Part shown: positions 33,779 through 50,200 of the stretch, piece by piece
Layout of the letters: every line of letters begins with the position of its first letter
Numbering within the stretch: the first letter of the stretch is position 1
NCBI RefSeq assembly: GCF_029168945.1
Contig: NC_083605.1
Coordinates: 34,733,280 to 34,797,279 of the forward strand
Reading direction: 5' to 3'
DNA: 64,000 bases
Source of the DNA: Cannabis sativa
Taxonomy: Eukaryota; Streptophyta; Magnoliopsida; Rosales; Cannabaceae
Notes under the pieces: generated by a model
Databases searched by the model: none
Seen by the model: only the letters and a program-made list of their open reading frames with translations
What the model was told of the DNA's origin: nothing
Position numbers and translations under genes: made by a program

Positions 33779-36689
33779 GATTTCGTCCTCGAAATCTAAC
33801 CTGAACAACTCTGGATATTGAGCTCTCATATCTGACTCTATCTCCCAGGTGGCTTCCTCCACCTTGCTGTTTCTCCAAAGTACCTTGACCAATGCTATGG
33901 TCTTATTCCGAAGGACTTTATCCTTTCTATCCAGGATCTGCACTGGCTGTTCTTCGTATGTCATATCTGGCTGCAGTTCAAGGCTCTCATAACTAAGTAT
34001 ATGAGAAGGATCTGAAACGTATTTTCTCAACATAGAGACATGGAATACGTTGTGAACTGCTGATAAAGCTGGAGGCAACGCTAACCGGTATGCCACTTGA
34101 CCTATCTTCTCGAGAATCTCAAAAGGTCCTGTAAACCTAGGGCATAACTTGCCTCTTTTCTCGAAACATTTGATCCCCTTCATTGGAGATACCCGTAAAA
34201 AAACATGGTCCCCTACTCAGAACTCAACGTCCCTGCGTTTCGGATCTGCGTAACTTTTTTGTCTACTCTGTGAGGCAAGCATTCTAGTTTTTATTTTCTC
34301 AATTGCCTCATTGGTCCGTTGCACTGACTACGGACCTAGGTATTTCCTCTCCCCTGTCTCATCCCAATGGATGGGAGATCTACACTTCCTAACATATAAC
34401 AGTTCATATGGAGCCATCCCTATCGTACTCTGATAACTGTTGTTGTAAGAAAACTCTATCAACGGTAGATATTTATTCTAAGAGCCTTCAAAATCCATAA
34501 CACAGGCTCGCAACATGTCCTCCAATATCTGAATTGTCCTTTCGGACAGCCCATCTGTCTGAGGAGGGAATGCTGTACTGAATTTCAGTCTCGTACCCAT
34601 TGTTCGCTGCAAACTCTGCCAAAACTTGGAGGTGAACTTCAGATCTCTATCCGAAACTATAGACTTCGGTACCCCGTGAAGTCTTACTATTTCCTTAACG
34701 TACAATTCTGCCAACTGATCCACTGAGTAGGTTGTTCTAACGGGCAGAAAATGAGCAGACTTTGTGAATCGATCGACCACAACCCAGATGGAATCGAATA
34801 ACCCGTGGTTCTAGGTAACCCAACCACGAAATCCATCGTGATATCCTCCCACTTCCATTCAGGTAGGGTTAAAGGCTGCAACAACCCTGCTGGTTTCTGA
34901 TGTTCAGCCTTAATCTGCTGACAGGTGAGGCATCTCGATATGAATTCCACCAAATTCTTCTTCATACCGCTCCACCAGAAATACGGTTTAAGATCCTGGT
35001 ACATCTTGGTGGTGCCGGGATGCAGAGAATAAGGGGTAGAATGAGCCTCTTCAAAGATCTCATTCCTAAGTTCCACACTACTCGGAACATAAACCCTAGC
35101 TTCATACAGAAGCATCCCGTTGTCTAACACTGAAAAATCCCTGGCTTGGCCAGCCAGAACCTCGTCTCTGATTTTTACTAACTCTGGATCAGTCATCTGA
35201 GCGGCTTTAATTCTTTCCAGCAGATCAGATTGCAGCGTCAAGTTGTGAAGCTGGCCTACCACAAACTCAATGCTGGATCTAACCATGTCCTCTGCTAACT
35301 GAGGTGAGATCTGAATCATGCTAGCTACCTGCCCGGGACCCTTCCTGCCCAGGGCATCGACCACTACATTGCCCTTTCCAGGGTGATAGAGAATCTCACA
35401 GTCGTAATCTTTCACTAACTCCAACCAACGTCTCTGTCTCATAATCAAATCTTTCTGAGTAAAGAAATATTTGAGACTTTTATGGTCGGTATAGATTTCA
35501 TACCTTTCTCCGTAAAGGTAATGCTGCCAGATCTTCAATGCAAAAACTACCGCAGCCAACTCAAGGTCATGAGTCAGGTATCGCTGTTCATAATCCTTTA
35601 ACTGACGGGAGGGATAAGCGATAACCCGATCGGCTTGCATCAGCACACACCCCAGACCCTATCTGGATGCATCGCAATATACTATAAATTTCTCTTTATC
35701 TGAAGGCAAAGCTAGCACTGGAGCTGTGATCAACCTCTGCTTCAGCTCTTGAAAACTAGCTTCGCACTTATATGACCAAACGAACCGCTGATTCTTCTTT
35801 GTAAGTTCAGTTAAGGGTGTTGAAATCTTAGAAAACCCTTCCACGAACCTACGATAATAACCGGCTAAACCTAAGAAGCTTCTAATTTTTGTCACTGTCT
35901 TCGGTCTTGGCCAATCCCTGACGAATTCTATTTTCCCTGGATCCACCTTGATCCCATCTTTGCTAACAATGTGGCCTAAGAAAGACACCTGAGATAGCCA
36001 AAATTCACATTTCTTGAATTTTGCATAAAGCTTGTGTTCCTGAAGCCGTTGCAAAACCATTTGAAGATGTAACTCATGCTCCTCTTCTGATTGAGAATAA
36101 ACAAGGATGTCGTCCATAAACACAATTACACAGATATCGAGGAAATCCTTGAATACTCTATTCATCAAATCCATAAATGCCGTAGGAGCATTGGTTAGTC
36201 CAAACGACATAACCAAGAATTCGTAATGTCCATTCCTAGTACGGAAAGCTGTCTTCGGAATGTCCTCCTCTCGGATCTTTAACTGATGATAACCCGATCG
36301 GAGATCAATCTTGGAAAAGACTGTCTTTCCCTGAAGTTGATCAAAAAGATCATCGATCCTAGGTAATGGATATTTATTCTTCACTGTTAGCTTGTTTAAC
36401 TCCCGATAGTCGATGCACATTCTCATAGTTCCATCTTTCTTCTTGACGAATAAAACCGGAGCTCCCCAGGGTGACACACTAGGCTGAATAAACCCTATGT
36501 CAAGTAACCCTTGAAGCTGAATCTTTAATTCTTTAAGCTCAGCTGGAGCCATTCTATACGGAGCCTTGGAAGCCGGTTCCACTCCGGGTGCCAAATCTAT
36601 AATAAAATCAATCTCCCGCTGAGGTGGTAAACCTGGAAGTTCTTCGGGGAAAACATCTAGAAATTCCCAAACCACCTTGATGTCCTCTG
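33761..36689 (-). pseudogene. Ty3 chromovirus pol (RT-RNase H-integrase-chromodomain)
   Basis: From 36675 leftward: RT with [20 protein letters not shown] and [11 protein letters not shown]; RNase H from YCDASR, where an in-frame TAG at 35659-35661 falls in the motif usually CDASRQGLG; integrase with [22 protein letters not shown] and QTDGLSER; and a chromodomain-like end (about 33960-33780, IALVKVLWRNS). A frameshift near 34790 and stops near 34478, 34333 and 34214 break integrase. The 1-2656 element shows the same layout. Upstream RT continues beyond a solo Copia LTR. Confidence 0.9.
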
Positions 36690-38579
36690 TGTTGGAAATT
36701 ATTTTACCAGGATCTTAGATCTACTCACAACTATGTTAATTAACACCCTAAATATGAACTTTCTAAAACGATGAAATAAACACGTATAAAGTTTAGGAAA
36801 CCTTACATTGGGTGCAGCGGAATTAAATGACTCCTTCCGTTCAGATATCTAGCCCTTGATTCCTTTCTGTAGCAGAGCATTATAATTATCTGACCCTGGA
36901 TCTCTTTCTCTGAATCTTTGATGCTGAAACCTCCTTCTTGCTGAAAGTCTTTCTTCACGATCTTCCTCACTATGATTGAGGTATCACTTGCTGTGTGTGG
37001 GCACTACTCATATACTAAGAATTTCGAAATCTCAATGAGGAAGAGAGAGAGAGTGGGTTCGGCCAAAGATAGGGAGAGAGAAGGCTCATTTTTTTTTGAA
37101 TGAAAAAGTAGAAAATTTTAGTGTGTAATTTTTTTGAAGCCTTCACTATCTATTTATAGCATTCCACTAGGATTAAGTTTGAATTATTTGGCATTAAAAT
37201 AATGAAAATATCAGTTTAAAATTTTAAACCAAGTGGCCGGCCATGTACAGTAATGGGCCTTACTTGGATTTTGCAGTTTTCTCAATTCTGCATCTGATTT
37301 TCTCAAAAACGCCAATTTTCAAATTCAACCATTTTAATGCCAATTCTAACTATTTAATAACTATAAATAATTATTAAATAATATTGTCATTTATCATATT
37401 TATTAATTGAACCATACAAAGTATCATAATTAACAAATATGCCCCTATAAACTCTTTCCTTACAATTTCGCCCTTACTTAGTGAAAATTCACAAATAGAC
37501 ATAGTCTAATTTGAGAATTATAATTGATTAATCAAAACCAATTATATGAGTCTTACAAGCAATATTATCTCAACTAGTGCGGGGACCATGGGTCTATATA
37601 ACCGAGCTTCCAATAAGTAGATCAAGAATGTATTACTAAAATTCACTAACTTATTAATTCTTCGTTGAATCCACGCATAGAACTTACAATTGCACTCTCA
37701 GTATATAGAATGCTCTATATGTTCCACCATATAGACACATCATTAGTTATCCATTGTTATAATCCTAATTTGATCAATAATCCTCTATATGAATGATCTA
37801 CACTGTAAAGGGATTAGATTACCGTTACACCCTACAATGTATTTAATCCTTAAAACACTTAACCCCGTATAAATGATATTTCAGCTTATGTGAAATGAGA
37901 TCTCCACCATTTATTTTCGTTTGGTCAAGCTCGAAGGAGATCATCCTTTACTTACTATTCGCCAGATAGAAGCTATAGATTCCATGTTTATGTTAGCGCT
38001 CCCACTCAATTGCACTACCGTGTTCCCAAAATGTACGTATCACCCTGACCTAAAAGTAGGCTTAACTAACAAATCAAAGAACGCGAATAGCCTCCTGAGA
38101 TTAAGCCTAATCGTAGCAGGATTAAGATCATTTCATTTAGGATCAACTAGGCGATATTGACTTGAATAGATATTACGGTAAGTTTAATAAATCTAAGTCA
38201 AAGTTCAATATCGGTCCCTTCCGATGCATACTCCATGCATCCAACCTGAGCTTTACTTTAACCAATGCTCTGGAAAGAACATAGCACTTCTCCAAATGCA
38301 AGTAAACTCTGTTGTAGATTATCATATCAGTAAAACCCTATGTCTGATAAATCTAGGAAACTTTATTCACATAGTCATGTTTACTTTCCAATGTGTTGAC
38401 GGCACAATAAACAGGATCAAGTATGTGAAAAGGGTTTCAGATGAATTTATACATTATGTCCATATAATGATGAAATAAATCATGTGAACCATGCAACATT
38501 AAATGTTATTTCTGATCTATATTAATAAGTAAATCTGATTATATTGAAATGAGTTTTATTTAGGGCATAAAACCCAACA
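36690..38579 (-). repeat. Copia solo LTR in the Ty3 element (1890 bp)
   Basis: Complete LTR with TGTTGGAA and CCCAACA ends on the window strand, flanked by perfect CTCTG duplications (36685-36689, 38580-38584). No internal sequence, primer site or second LTR, so it is a solo LTR left by LTR-LTR recombination. Very similar to the solo LTRs at 47225 and 48831, including in short frames that are conserved only because the DNA is. Confidence 0.95.
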
Positions 38580-40334
38580 CTCTGGCCGAATGGTATCTGG
38601 CCGAGTGGTGTCCATCACCACGGCCAGAAACCCTAAACACCCGCCATGCAGTTACTCCCTAGTTGACCTTGCCGAAATCATCGGGATCCGAGATCCCCAA
38701 ATAGAACCAACAAACACAAATGGTTCTTCACTTTTCGGTTGGAAGATCACCATCTTCCTCTTGCAATCAATACTGGCTGAGTATTTAGATAGGAAATCCA
38801 TTCCTAAAATAATATCGAAATCTACTAGGCTCATCTCTATCAAGTCAGCACTTAACTCTCTACCATCTATTCTTATCGGCATAGACCTAATCCACCTTTT
38901 GGAGATAACTAACTCTCCGTCAGGTAACAGGGTTCCAAACCCTGATTCATAACTATCATACGATCTATCCAATTTACTAAAGATTCTGGCTGCCACATAA
39001 GAATGTGTGGCCCCAAAATCAAACAGCACTGAGTAAAATGAGTTATTAACCGAGAGCTGACCTGTTACAACCGAAGGGCTGGCTTCTGCATCAGCCTGAG
39101 TAATGGCGAACACCCTAGTTGGAGAGGGTCTCGCCGGAGCCCTTGGTGCCTCCGATCTAAGCTGGGGACAATCCCTCTTGTAGTGTCCGGGCATGCCACA
39201 CTGAAAGCGTCCTTGACCTCTGCACTCACCCAGATGGTGTCTTTTACAACTAGGGCACTCTAGGTAAGAAAACCGGGTCTCAGCACCACCCTAACGGCTG
39301 CCTCTACTCTGGTTCCCCCGGAACCTCTTGTTCTGCCCCGATCCACCAAATGCAGTGGATGTTTCCCTCTTCTGGTCCATGGTTGAACCACTACCTCCCC
39401 TGCTAAAGCCTGATGCAGGAGGGGTAGGAGCCCCGCCACTCACTGGAGTCCTAACCGACTCCGACATACATCCAACTGCGCCCTCAGCTCGCAGTGCTTT
39501 CTCCACCATCTCAGCATAGGTGGTCTTGTCGTCTGTGGTGATCATAAGATCATGCTTGATTTTTACATTAAGTCCATCAAGATATTTTTCCTTCTTACTG
39601 AAATCGGTTGGCACGATTCCTGAGGCCAACCTTGCCAACCGGTCAAACTGTGTAGTGTATTCCGTCACACTCATATTCTCTCTCTGGGTCAGGTGTGCGA
39701 ACTCTTTTCTCTTGGCACTTCTAACGGCCTTATTATAGTATTTCGCGTTGAAGAGTTCCTGGAACCTTTCCCAAGTCATGGTGGTGACATCATGAATCTG
39801 GGACACCATGTCCCACCAGACTAACGCGTCCTCTTGAAACTGAATGGTGGTACACACCACCCTGTCATTCCCGGCGACACCCATAAAGTTCAAAATTCTT
39901 GTGATCACCGTTAGCCACTGCTCGGCTTTCATGACGTCAGGACCTCCCAGAAAAACCGGAGGTGCCTGCTTCCGGAACCTTTCCTACAGGGGTTCCATTC
40001 TATTTGCCGCTACCACTATCTCGGCCTGAGCAACAGGGGCAGGTGCCACAGGAGCTTTTGGCACCGGTACTGCAGGAGCACCCTGCTGCCTCAATCTCTG
40101 AATCTCATTGTCTTGCTCCTCTATTCTGGCTTGCATTTCAGCAAACCTAGTCTCCCAATTCTGGGCTTCCTGATTGGCTTGAGCAGCCTGTGGCAGGTTA
40201 TCCTCACCCCGACCACGGGCCCTGCCCCTGGGACCTCTACCGCGGCCCCTAGCATTCGAGGGAAACTGAGCTCCTTGACCCTAATTTGACCCTACTGAGT
40301 TTCCCTGACTCCTGGTGTTCTGCCTGGCGTCCAT
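38580..40334 (-). pseudogene. Ty3 chromovirus gag and protease
   Basis: Gag starts MDARQNTRSQGNS at 40334, six bases inside stops at TAG codons near 40280 and 39990 and 39288, and contains a capsid-like region (WERFQELFNAKYYN, FAHLTQRENMSV) and a CCHC knuckle (CGMPGHYKRDC near 39180). The protease follows in the same frame to 38652. Its active site, usually D-S/T-G, reads LFDFGATHSY near 39030: the Ser/Thr is Phe, which should abolish catalysis. ILGMDFLSKY marks the protease end. It then meets the solo LTR and RT resumes at 36684. Confidence 0.85.
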
Positions 40335-40591
40335 CTAGTTTGAACAGCCTGCAAAAGCAAGAGTTGGCACATCAGGTCATGATCAACGAGAGCTTACTAA
40401 TGCCGCTTAATTTGGAAATTAAAAACATGCACCTATTCTACTATCAGGCTACTAACATGCTTCCTAACAAGCTTTTCTTATTTCATAATAATTAAATAAA
40501 CTACTAAAGCAATAAAAGCTTACTGAACTGTAGAACGAGCTAACTGTTGATGATGATTGTACATGTCTTGACGATCTTCGGAAGACAACCT

Positions 40592-40608
40592 GGCGGCTCT
40601 GATACCAA
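40592..40608 (-). other. Primer binding site, initiator-Met tRNA type
   Basis: The minus strand reads TGGTATCAGAGCCGCCA, two bases from the 5' LTR. TGGTATCAGAGC is the sequence complementary to the 3' end of plant initiator-Met tRNA. This confirms the minus orientation. Confidence 0.9.
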
Positions 40609-40610
40609 AT

Positions 40611-43011
<2,401 letters not shown>

Positions 43012-44485
43012 CTTCAAAAACAGATGAAGGTCTACTGGGATGGGCGTTTTCCTGTGTGAATTGGTGATAAACAACCTGACCTCTACACACTCTCCTTTGG
43101 TTGTGAAGGAGACAAAGAGAGAGTCCTCACTCAAGAACCATGGCACTTTTAAAACCACCCCATCATCCTCTACAAGCCAACTGCATTACAGAATGTTATG
43201 CCTACTGATCTCAAATACTTCCCATTTTCGGTACAAGTTTATAGGCTACCTTTTTTTAAGTAAAACCAGAGCATTGGCTAAAGCTTTAGCTGACATTCTT
43301 AGTGAATTTCTGAAAGTTTTTACGGACTCACTAAGTGAAAGATGGGGACCTTTCTTACGCATTCGTGTGAAACTTGATGTTACAAAGCCTTTGAGAAGAG
43401 GCCGAAACATAAAGTTGCAGCAAATCAAGGACAAATTTTGGGTGTATTTTCGTTATGAAAGACTTCCCGAGTGGTGTATGGAATGTGGATGCTTGGGTCA
43501 TCCTTACCAAAAATGTGCAATCTTCATGGAACTTTTGGAAAATGTTATTGAACCTGAACTAGCCTATGGACCAGAATTGAAAGGGGCTGCTCTACCAACT
43601 TCTGCCTATGATCAATATCGAACGAATTTTTCAAAAGGAAATGCATGGCCCTTACTCACTCGATTGGAAAGAAATACTCTCAATAATACAATACCTTCTC
43701 TTCAACTTAGAAACCAACCACAGCCAAAGAAATTGATGTTTGGAGAAGCTTCAGACATTGCAGAAAACTCCCAGGGCCAATCATCAACAACAAATGCAGT
43801 ACAAACTGCCACAAATCCACGAATTCATTAAAGGAATGTGCATTTGGATAACAAGGATCACTTGTTTTTGCACCAGCAAATCCGAATCATGCATCACGTC
43901 TAACAACCAACAATTCGAGGCCTTCAGATCCATGTTTAACATTTGGTTTTGGAGCAAAAAACAAGCATCAACAAGACCAACAAACCATACATCATGGAGT
44001 TCAGGATGCTGCTAAAGAAACTGCTGCAACAACAACATCTAAATCTTCATTGACAAAGACTTCTTCACCAAATGAATTTGATCTGACCAACATTTATGTG
44101 CCCACTACTGGTCACTCTTTTGGCTCTATTGCTACCTACCCACCAAACACATATTCTAAGGCTAATCGTAATCATCAATCCATGACAGTCCCATTACTCC
44201 CACATAGCACTGCTCTTATAACAGAATCGATAATTTATATGACTGCTGAAGATGCCATCAACAAGGAAAATTGCTCATCAAACTGAGTGTGTAATAGAAA
44301 ACCTAAAAAACATGTCTCTAAGGAAGACAGTCAAGCGATGTAGGGGACCCAAACCTACAATTTCAACATCATATTTGTCTCTTAATGATGACTTAAAGCA
44401 GATTGCTTCTGAATCTATTGTGGATACATCTGGTAACTTTGAAAAATTTGCGGAGGCTGTTTCCCAGCCTCGCAACCAGCCATGA
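43012..44485 (+). pseudogene. LINE ORF1, main part, frameshifted
   Basis: Continues ORF1 after the Ty3 insertion (43012-43016 is the CTTCA duplication). An early part in a different frame looks like the DUF4283 region (EGDKERVLTQEPWHF near 43105-43150). The open frame 43040-43831 carries LRIRVKLDVTKPLRRGR and the knuckle CMECGCLGHPYQKC (about 43478-43520), C-x2-C-x4-H-x4-C, an RNA-binding feature of plant LINE ORF1. The last 650 bp, in several frames, is a low-complexity tail up to the ORF2 start at 44482. Confidence 0.8.
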
Positions 44486-47224
44486 AAATCTTCAGTTGGA
44501 ATGCACGTGGTTTGGGGAACCCACGCGCATTTTGCCATCTTCGTTTGCTTGTTAAAGAGCAAACTCCTCATGTTTTATTTATTATAGAAACTAAATTAGA
44601 ATGTAATGTTGTTTCTCGTTTTCGTCAGTCTTTAAATTTCAATAATAGACTTGAAGTCCCTAGGATAGGTTTAAGTGGGGGTTTACTTTTATTATGGAAA
44701 GACAATGTTGATGTAACTCTCCTCAACTTTAATGCAAATCTTTTCGATTGTTACATTGTGTGTAACAATGGGCCTACTTGGCACTTATCTGCCTTTTATG
44801 GAGCACCTGAAATCCATAACTGAATACATACTTAGAAACTCTTGGAACGTTGTAAAGATGTTGCTCTTTTAATGCCATGGTTGGTCATCGGTGATTTCAA
44901 TGAAATTTTATCAAATGACAATAAGCTTGGCGGTGCATTGCGCAATGAGAATCAAATGGATCTTTTTCGAAAAGCTCTTGATAGGTGTACCCTTATGAAC
45001 AAAATTTCGAAGGTGATCTGTACACTTGGATTAAAGGAAGGCATAATGTAGATGTAGTAAAGGAGAGGCTAGAGTGGTGTTTTGTCAATGACAAATGGGA
45101 TGAAACCTTTGAGCAGATTACAACACATCACCTGGACTACTTTACATCTGATCACAGGGAAATTTCAGTAGGTGTAACTGCTTTAGCTAGCCAAAATAAA
45201 TTTCTCATTAGACACTCAAGATTCAGGTTTGAGAAGATGTGGTTTGATGATCCAAAAGCAACACAGTTGATACAAAATTCTTGGAATAAAGCTATCAGGT
45301 TTGGCTATTGACAACTTTTGTCATAATATTTAGGTTTGCACCAACTCTCTTCAACAATGACACAAAAAAAAAATATGGCAACATGAAGCATAAAATCTCA
45401 AAGGCTAAAAAAGATGTTGCTAGCCTAAACAATGCAACTGTCAGAACAGCTACTGCAATGGCAGAATTGAAAAAGAATGAAGACATTCTGGATAAATTGC
45501 TTGCTCAAGAGGAGACTTATTGGCAACAAAGGTCAAGGATAAATTGGCTACAATGTGGAGATGAAAATACAAAATTTTCTCATGCTTATGCCTCTTTAAG
45601 CAAGTCAAATAATACCATCAACTCCTTGCAAAACCTAGTTGGTGTGGCAGTAACATTAAAAGAAGGGTTGACTGAAATCATTTTCTATTACTTTGGTAAT
45701 TTATTCACGGCTACAGGCTCAGACAAAAATGCATTAGATCAGGTTCTACTGACCATTCCAACAACAATAACAGAAGAGTTAAACCAGTATCTTTTGCTGC
45801 CATTTATAGAACATGATGTCTTCAATGCACTTAATTCGATGAGTCCAAACAAAAGCTTGGGAAATGATGGGTTGTCAGCTATGTTTTATCAACATAATTG
45901 GAAGCATATTGGTACGGATGTAACTAAGGTGGTCTTTGGTGTTTTAAATGAAGGCCATGACATGAGCATCTTGAATAAGTCTTTAATCACTCTTATCCCA
46001 AAAGTCAAAAAACCAACAACAATTAGTAAATTTAGAACTATCAGTCTTTGTAATGTCATTTACAAACTAATATCCAAGGTATTGGTCTTGCGATTCAAGG
46101 AGGTCCTCCCAATGGTTATTTTGGAAACTCGAAGCGCTTTTCTTTCAAACAGACTGATCACAGATAACATCTTGGTTGGCTTTAAGCTGGTACACCATCT
46201 TCAGCATAAAACACAAGGTAACAAAGGTTATTCAGCTCTCAAACTGGACATGAGAAAAGTATTTGATAGAGTGGAATGGGATTATTATCTGTTGTCATGA
46301 CAAAAATGGGATTTGACCATCGATGGATTTCATTAATCATGCGATGTCTCTCCTCTACCAGCTTTTCTTTTCTCTTAAATGGAGAAGTTGTGGGTAATGT
46401 TTGGCCAACAAGAGGACTTAGACAAGGAGATCATTTGTCTCCTTATCTCTTCCTAATATGTTTTGAGGGTTTTTCAAGACTTCTTAATCATGAAGAAAAT
46501 TTGGGACATTTGAATGGTTTGTAGCTTACTAGACATGCCCCTTCAGTCTTGCATTTGTTATTTGCTGACGATAGTCTTTTGTTCTGTCAAGAAAATTTAA
46601 ATTCGGCCTTGGTTATCAAACATGTTCTTGATGTTTATCACCGAGCGTCAGGACAATTGTTAAATACGCAAAAGTCAATCAGGTCTTTTTCTCTCAACAT
46701 GAAGGATGAGGCAAAGACTTTTTTCAGTCAAACATTAGATATGCCAATATGTGATTGCCATGAATCTTACCTCGGTATACCTGCTTATTCAAGCAACAAT
46801 AAAAAATAATTATTCAGTAACGTCAAGGAAAAGATTTGGAAGCTACTTCATGCTTGGAATGAGAAGTTTTTTTTAGTGGGTGGTAAATAGGTGTTGTTAA
46901 AGGCGGTGGTTCAATCTATCCCCACACACGCCATGAGTTGTTTTCAATTGCCGATTGGTTTTTGTAAACAACTTGAATCAATGATGGCAAACTTTTGGTG
47001 GGGCACTAACAAAGATGGTTCCAAAATCTATTGGAAAAGGTGGAAGTTGCTATGCAAGTCAAAATTTGAAAGAGGGATGGGTTTTCGTTCGTTTGTTGAT
47101 TTCAACCAAGCAATGTTAGCGAAGCAAGCCTGGAGAATATTTGAGATGTCGGACTTCTTGTTAAGTCGACTATTGAAGCATAAGTACTTTACAAGGAACT
47201 CTTTTTTAGAAGCTCACCTAGGAC
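44482..47224 (+). pseudogene. LINE ORF2, endonuclease and RT part
   Basis: Nicks target DNA and copies LINE RNA in the nucleus. Starts [17 protein letters not shown] at 44482, typical of the endonuclease; WLVIGDFNEIL (about 44880) and SDHREI (about 45150) follow. RT: FRTISLCNVIYKLISKVL (about 46030), RLITDNILVGF, LKLDMRKVFDRVEW, RQGDHLSPYLF (about 46420) and LFADDSLLF (about 46558-46584), whose catalytic Asp pair is intact. The frame is broken by small indels near 44830, 45055, 45305, 46285, 46525 and 46810. A solo Copia LTR interrupts it at 47224. Confidence 0.88.
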
Positions 47225-50200
47225 TGTTGGAAATTATTTTACCACGATCTTAGATCTACTCACAAGTATGTTGATTAACACCCTAAATATGAACTTCTAA
47301 AACGATTATAAATTAAACACATATAAAGTATGAGAAACCTTACATTGGGTGCAGAATATAATGTCTCCTTCCACTCAGATCTCTAACCCTTGTATCCTTT
47401 CTGTCGCAGAGTATTATCAAGATCTGAGCCCGAATGTCCTTGTTGAATGTCTTTCTTCACGATCTTCCTCACTATGATTGAGGTATCACTTGCTGTGTAA
47501 GGGCACTACTCTATCACTAAGAGGTTCGAAATTATTCAAGGAAGAAGAAGAGGGTGAAGGTGGCGGCTAGGTATAGAGAGAGAAGGCTCAGGTTTTTCTC
47601 TGAAGAAAACAAGATGTGAAAGTCTATATTTCCTGAAACCATCACTATCTATTTATAGCATACCACATAGGGTTAGGCTTGAATTATTTGGCATTAAAAT
47701 AATGAAAATATCAGATGATAATTCCTATAAAAGTGGTCGGCCATGGCGTAATGGATTTGGGCCTCACTTTTGCAAATTTTGCAGTTTTATCAATTCTACA
47801 TCTCATTTTCTCAAAAATGTCAATTTTCAAATTCAACCATTTAAATGCCAATTCTAACTATTTAATAACTGTAAATAATTATTAAATAATATTTTCATTT
47901 ATCATATTTATTAATTGGAGCATACAAAGTATCTTAATTAACAAATATGCCCTAAAACTCTTTCTTTACAATTTCGCCCCTACTTAGTGAAAAATTTACA
48001 AATAGACATAGTCTAATTTGAGAATTATAATTGATTAATCAAAACCAATTAAATGAGTCTTACAAGTAATATTGTCTCAACTAGTAGGGGGACCATGGGT
48101 CTATATAACCGAGCTTCCAATAAGCAGATCAAGAATTTATAATCTAAATTCACTAACTTATTAATTCTTCGTTGAATCCACGCATAGAACTTAGAATTGG
48201 ACTCTCAGTATATAGAACGCTCTATATGTTCCACCATAATAGACACGTCATTAGTTATCCATTGTTATAATCCTAATTTGATCAATGATCCTCCATATGA
48301 ATGATCTACACTGTAAAGGGATTAGATTACCGTAACACCCTACAATGTATTTTATCCTTAAAACACTTAACCCCGTATAAATGATATTTCAGCTATGTGA
48401 AATGAGTACTCCACCATTTATTTTCGTTTGGTCAAGCTCGAAGGAAATCATCCTTTACTTTCTATTCGCTAGATAGAAGCTATAGATTCCATATTTATGT
48501 TAGCGCTCCCACTCAATTGCACTACCGCGTTCCCAAAATGTACGTATCACCCTGACCCAAAAGTAGGCTTAACTAACAAATCAAAGAACACGAATAACAC
48601 TCTTGAGATTGAGCCTAATCATATCAGGATTAAGATCATTTGATCTAGGATCAACTATGCGATATTGACTTGAATAGATATTATGGTAAGTTTAATAAAT
48701 CTATGTCAAAGTTCAATATCGGTCCCTTCCGATGCATACTCCATGCACCTAACCTGAGCTTTACTTTAACCAATGCTCTGGAAAGAACATCGCATTATAC
48801 CAAATGCAAGTAAAATCTGTTGTAGATTATTGTTGGGTTTTATGCCCTAAATAAAACTCATTTCAATATAATCAGATTTACTTATTAATATAGATTAGAA
48901 ATAACATTTAATGTTGCATGGTTCACATGATTTATTTCATGATTATATGTACATAATGTATGAATTCATCTGAAACCCTTTTCACATACTTGATCCTGTT
49001 TATTGTGTTGTCAACACTTTGGAAAGTAAACATGACTATGTGAATAAAGTTTCCTAGATTTATCAGACACAAGGTTTTACTGATATGATAATCTACAACA
49101 GAGTTTACTTGCATTTGGAGAAATGCTATGTTCTTTCCAGAGCATTGGTTAAAGTAAAGCTCAGGTTGGATGCATGGAGTATGCATTGGAAGGGACCGAT
49201 ATTGAACTTTGACTTAGATTTATTAAACTTACCGTAATATCTATTCAAGTCAATATCGCCTAGTTGATCCTAGATCAAATGATCTTAATCCTGTTATGAT
49301 TAGGCTCAATCTCAAGAGGCTATTCGTGTTCTTTGATTTGTTAGTTAAGCCTACTTTTAGGTCAGGGTGATACGTACATTTTGGGAACACACTAGTGAAA
49401 TTGAGTGGGAGCGCTAACATAAACATGGAATCTATAGCTTCTATCATGCGAATAGTAAGTAAAGGATGATCTCCTTCGAGCTTGACCAAACGAAAATAAA
49501 TGGTGGAGTACTCATTTCACATAAGCTGAAATATCATTTATACGGGGTTAAGTGTTTTAAGGATAAAATACATTGTAGGGTGTAACGGTAATCTAATCCC
49601 TTTACAGTGTAGATCATTCATATAGAGGATCATTGATCAAATTAGGATTATAACAATGGATAACTAATGATGTGTCTATATGGTGGAACATATAGAGCAT
49701 TCTATATACTGAGACTGTAATTCTAATTTCTATGCGTGGATTCAACGAAGAATTAATAAGTCAGTGAATTTAGGTTATAAATTCTTGATCTACTTATTGG
49801 AAGCTCGGTTATATAGACCCATGGTCCCCCCCCCCCCACTAGTTGAGATAATATTGCTTGTAAGACTTATATAATTGGTTTTGATTAATCAATTATAATT
49901 CTCAAATTAGACTATGTCTATTTGTGAATTTTTCACTAAGTAAGGGCGAAATTGTAAAGAAAGAGTTTTAGGGGCATATTTGTTAATTATGATACTTTGT
50001 ATGGTTCAATTAATAAATATGATAAATGACAATATTATTTAATAATTATTTATAGTTATTAAATAGTTAGAATTGGCATTTAAATGGTTGAATTTGAAAA
50101 TTGGCGTTTTTGAGAAAATGAGATGCAGAAATGATAAAACTGCAAAATTGCAAAAAGTGAGGCCCAAATCCACATTGTATAGGGCCGGCCACTTTTATAG

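Noticed and set aside
37921..38160. 79-codon LTR frame, repeated at 49250-49489
   Set aside because: Same reason: a shadow of near-identical LTRs.
38224..38478. 84-codon frame conserved in two Copia solo LTRs (also 48932-49186)
   Set aside because: Both are the same LTR; conservation follows from DNA identity, and the frame has no family match.
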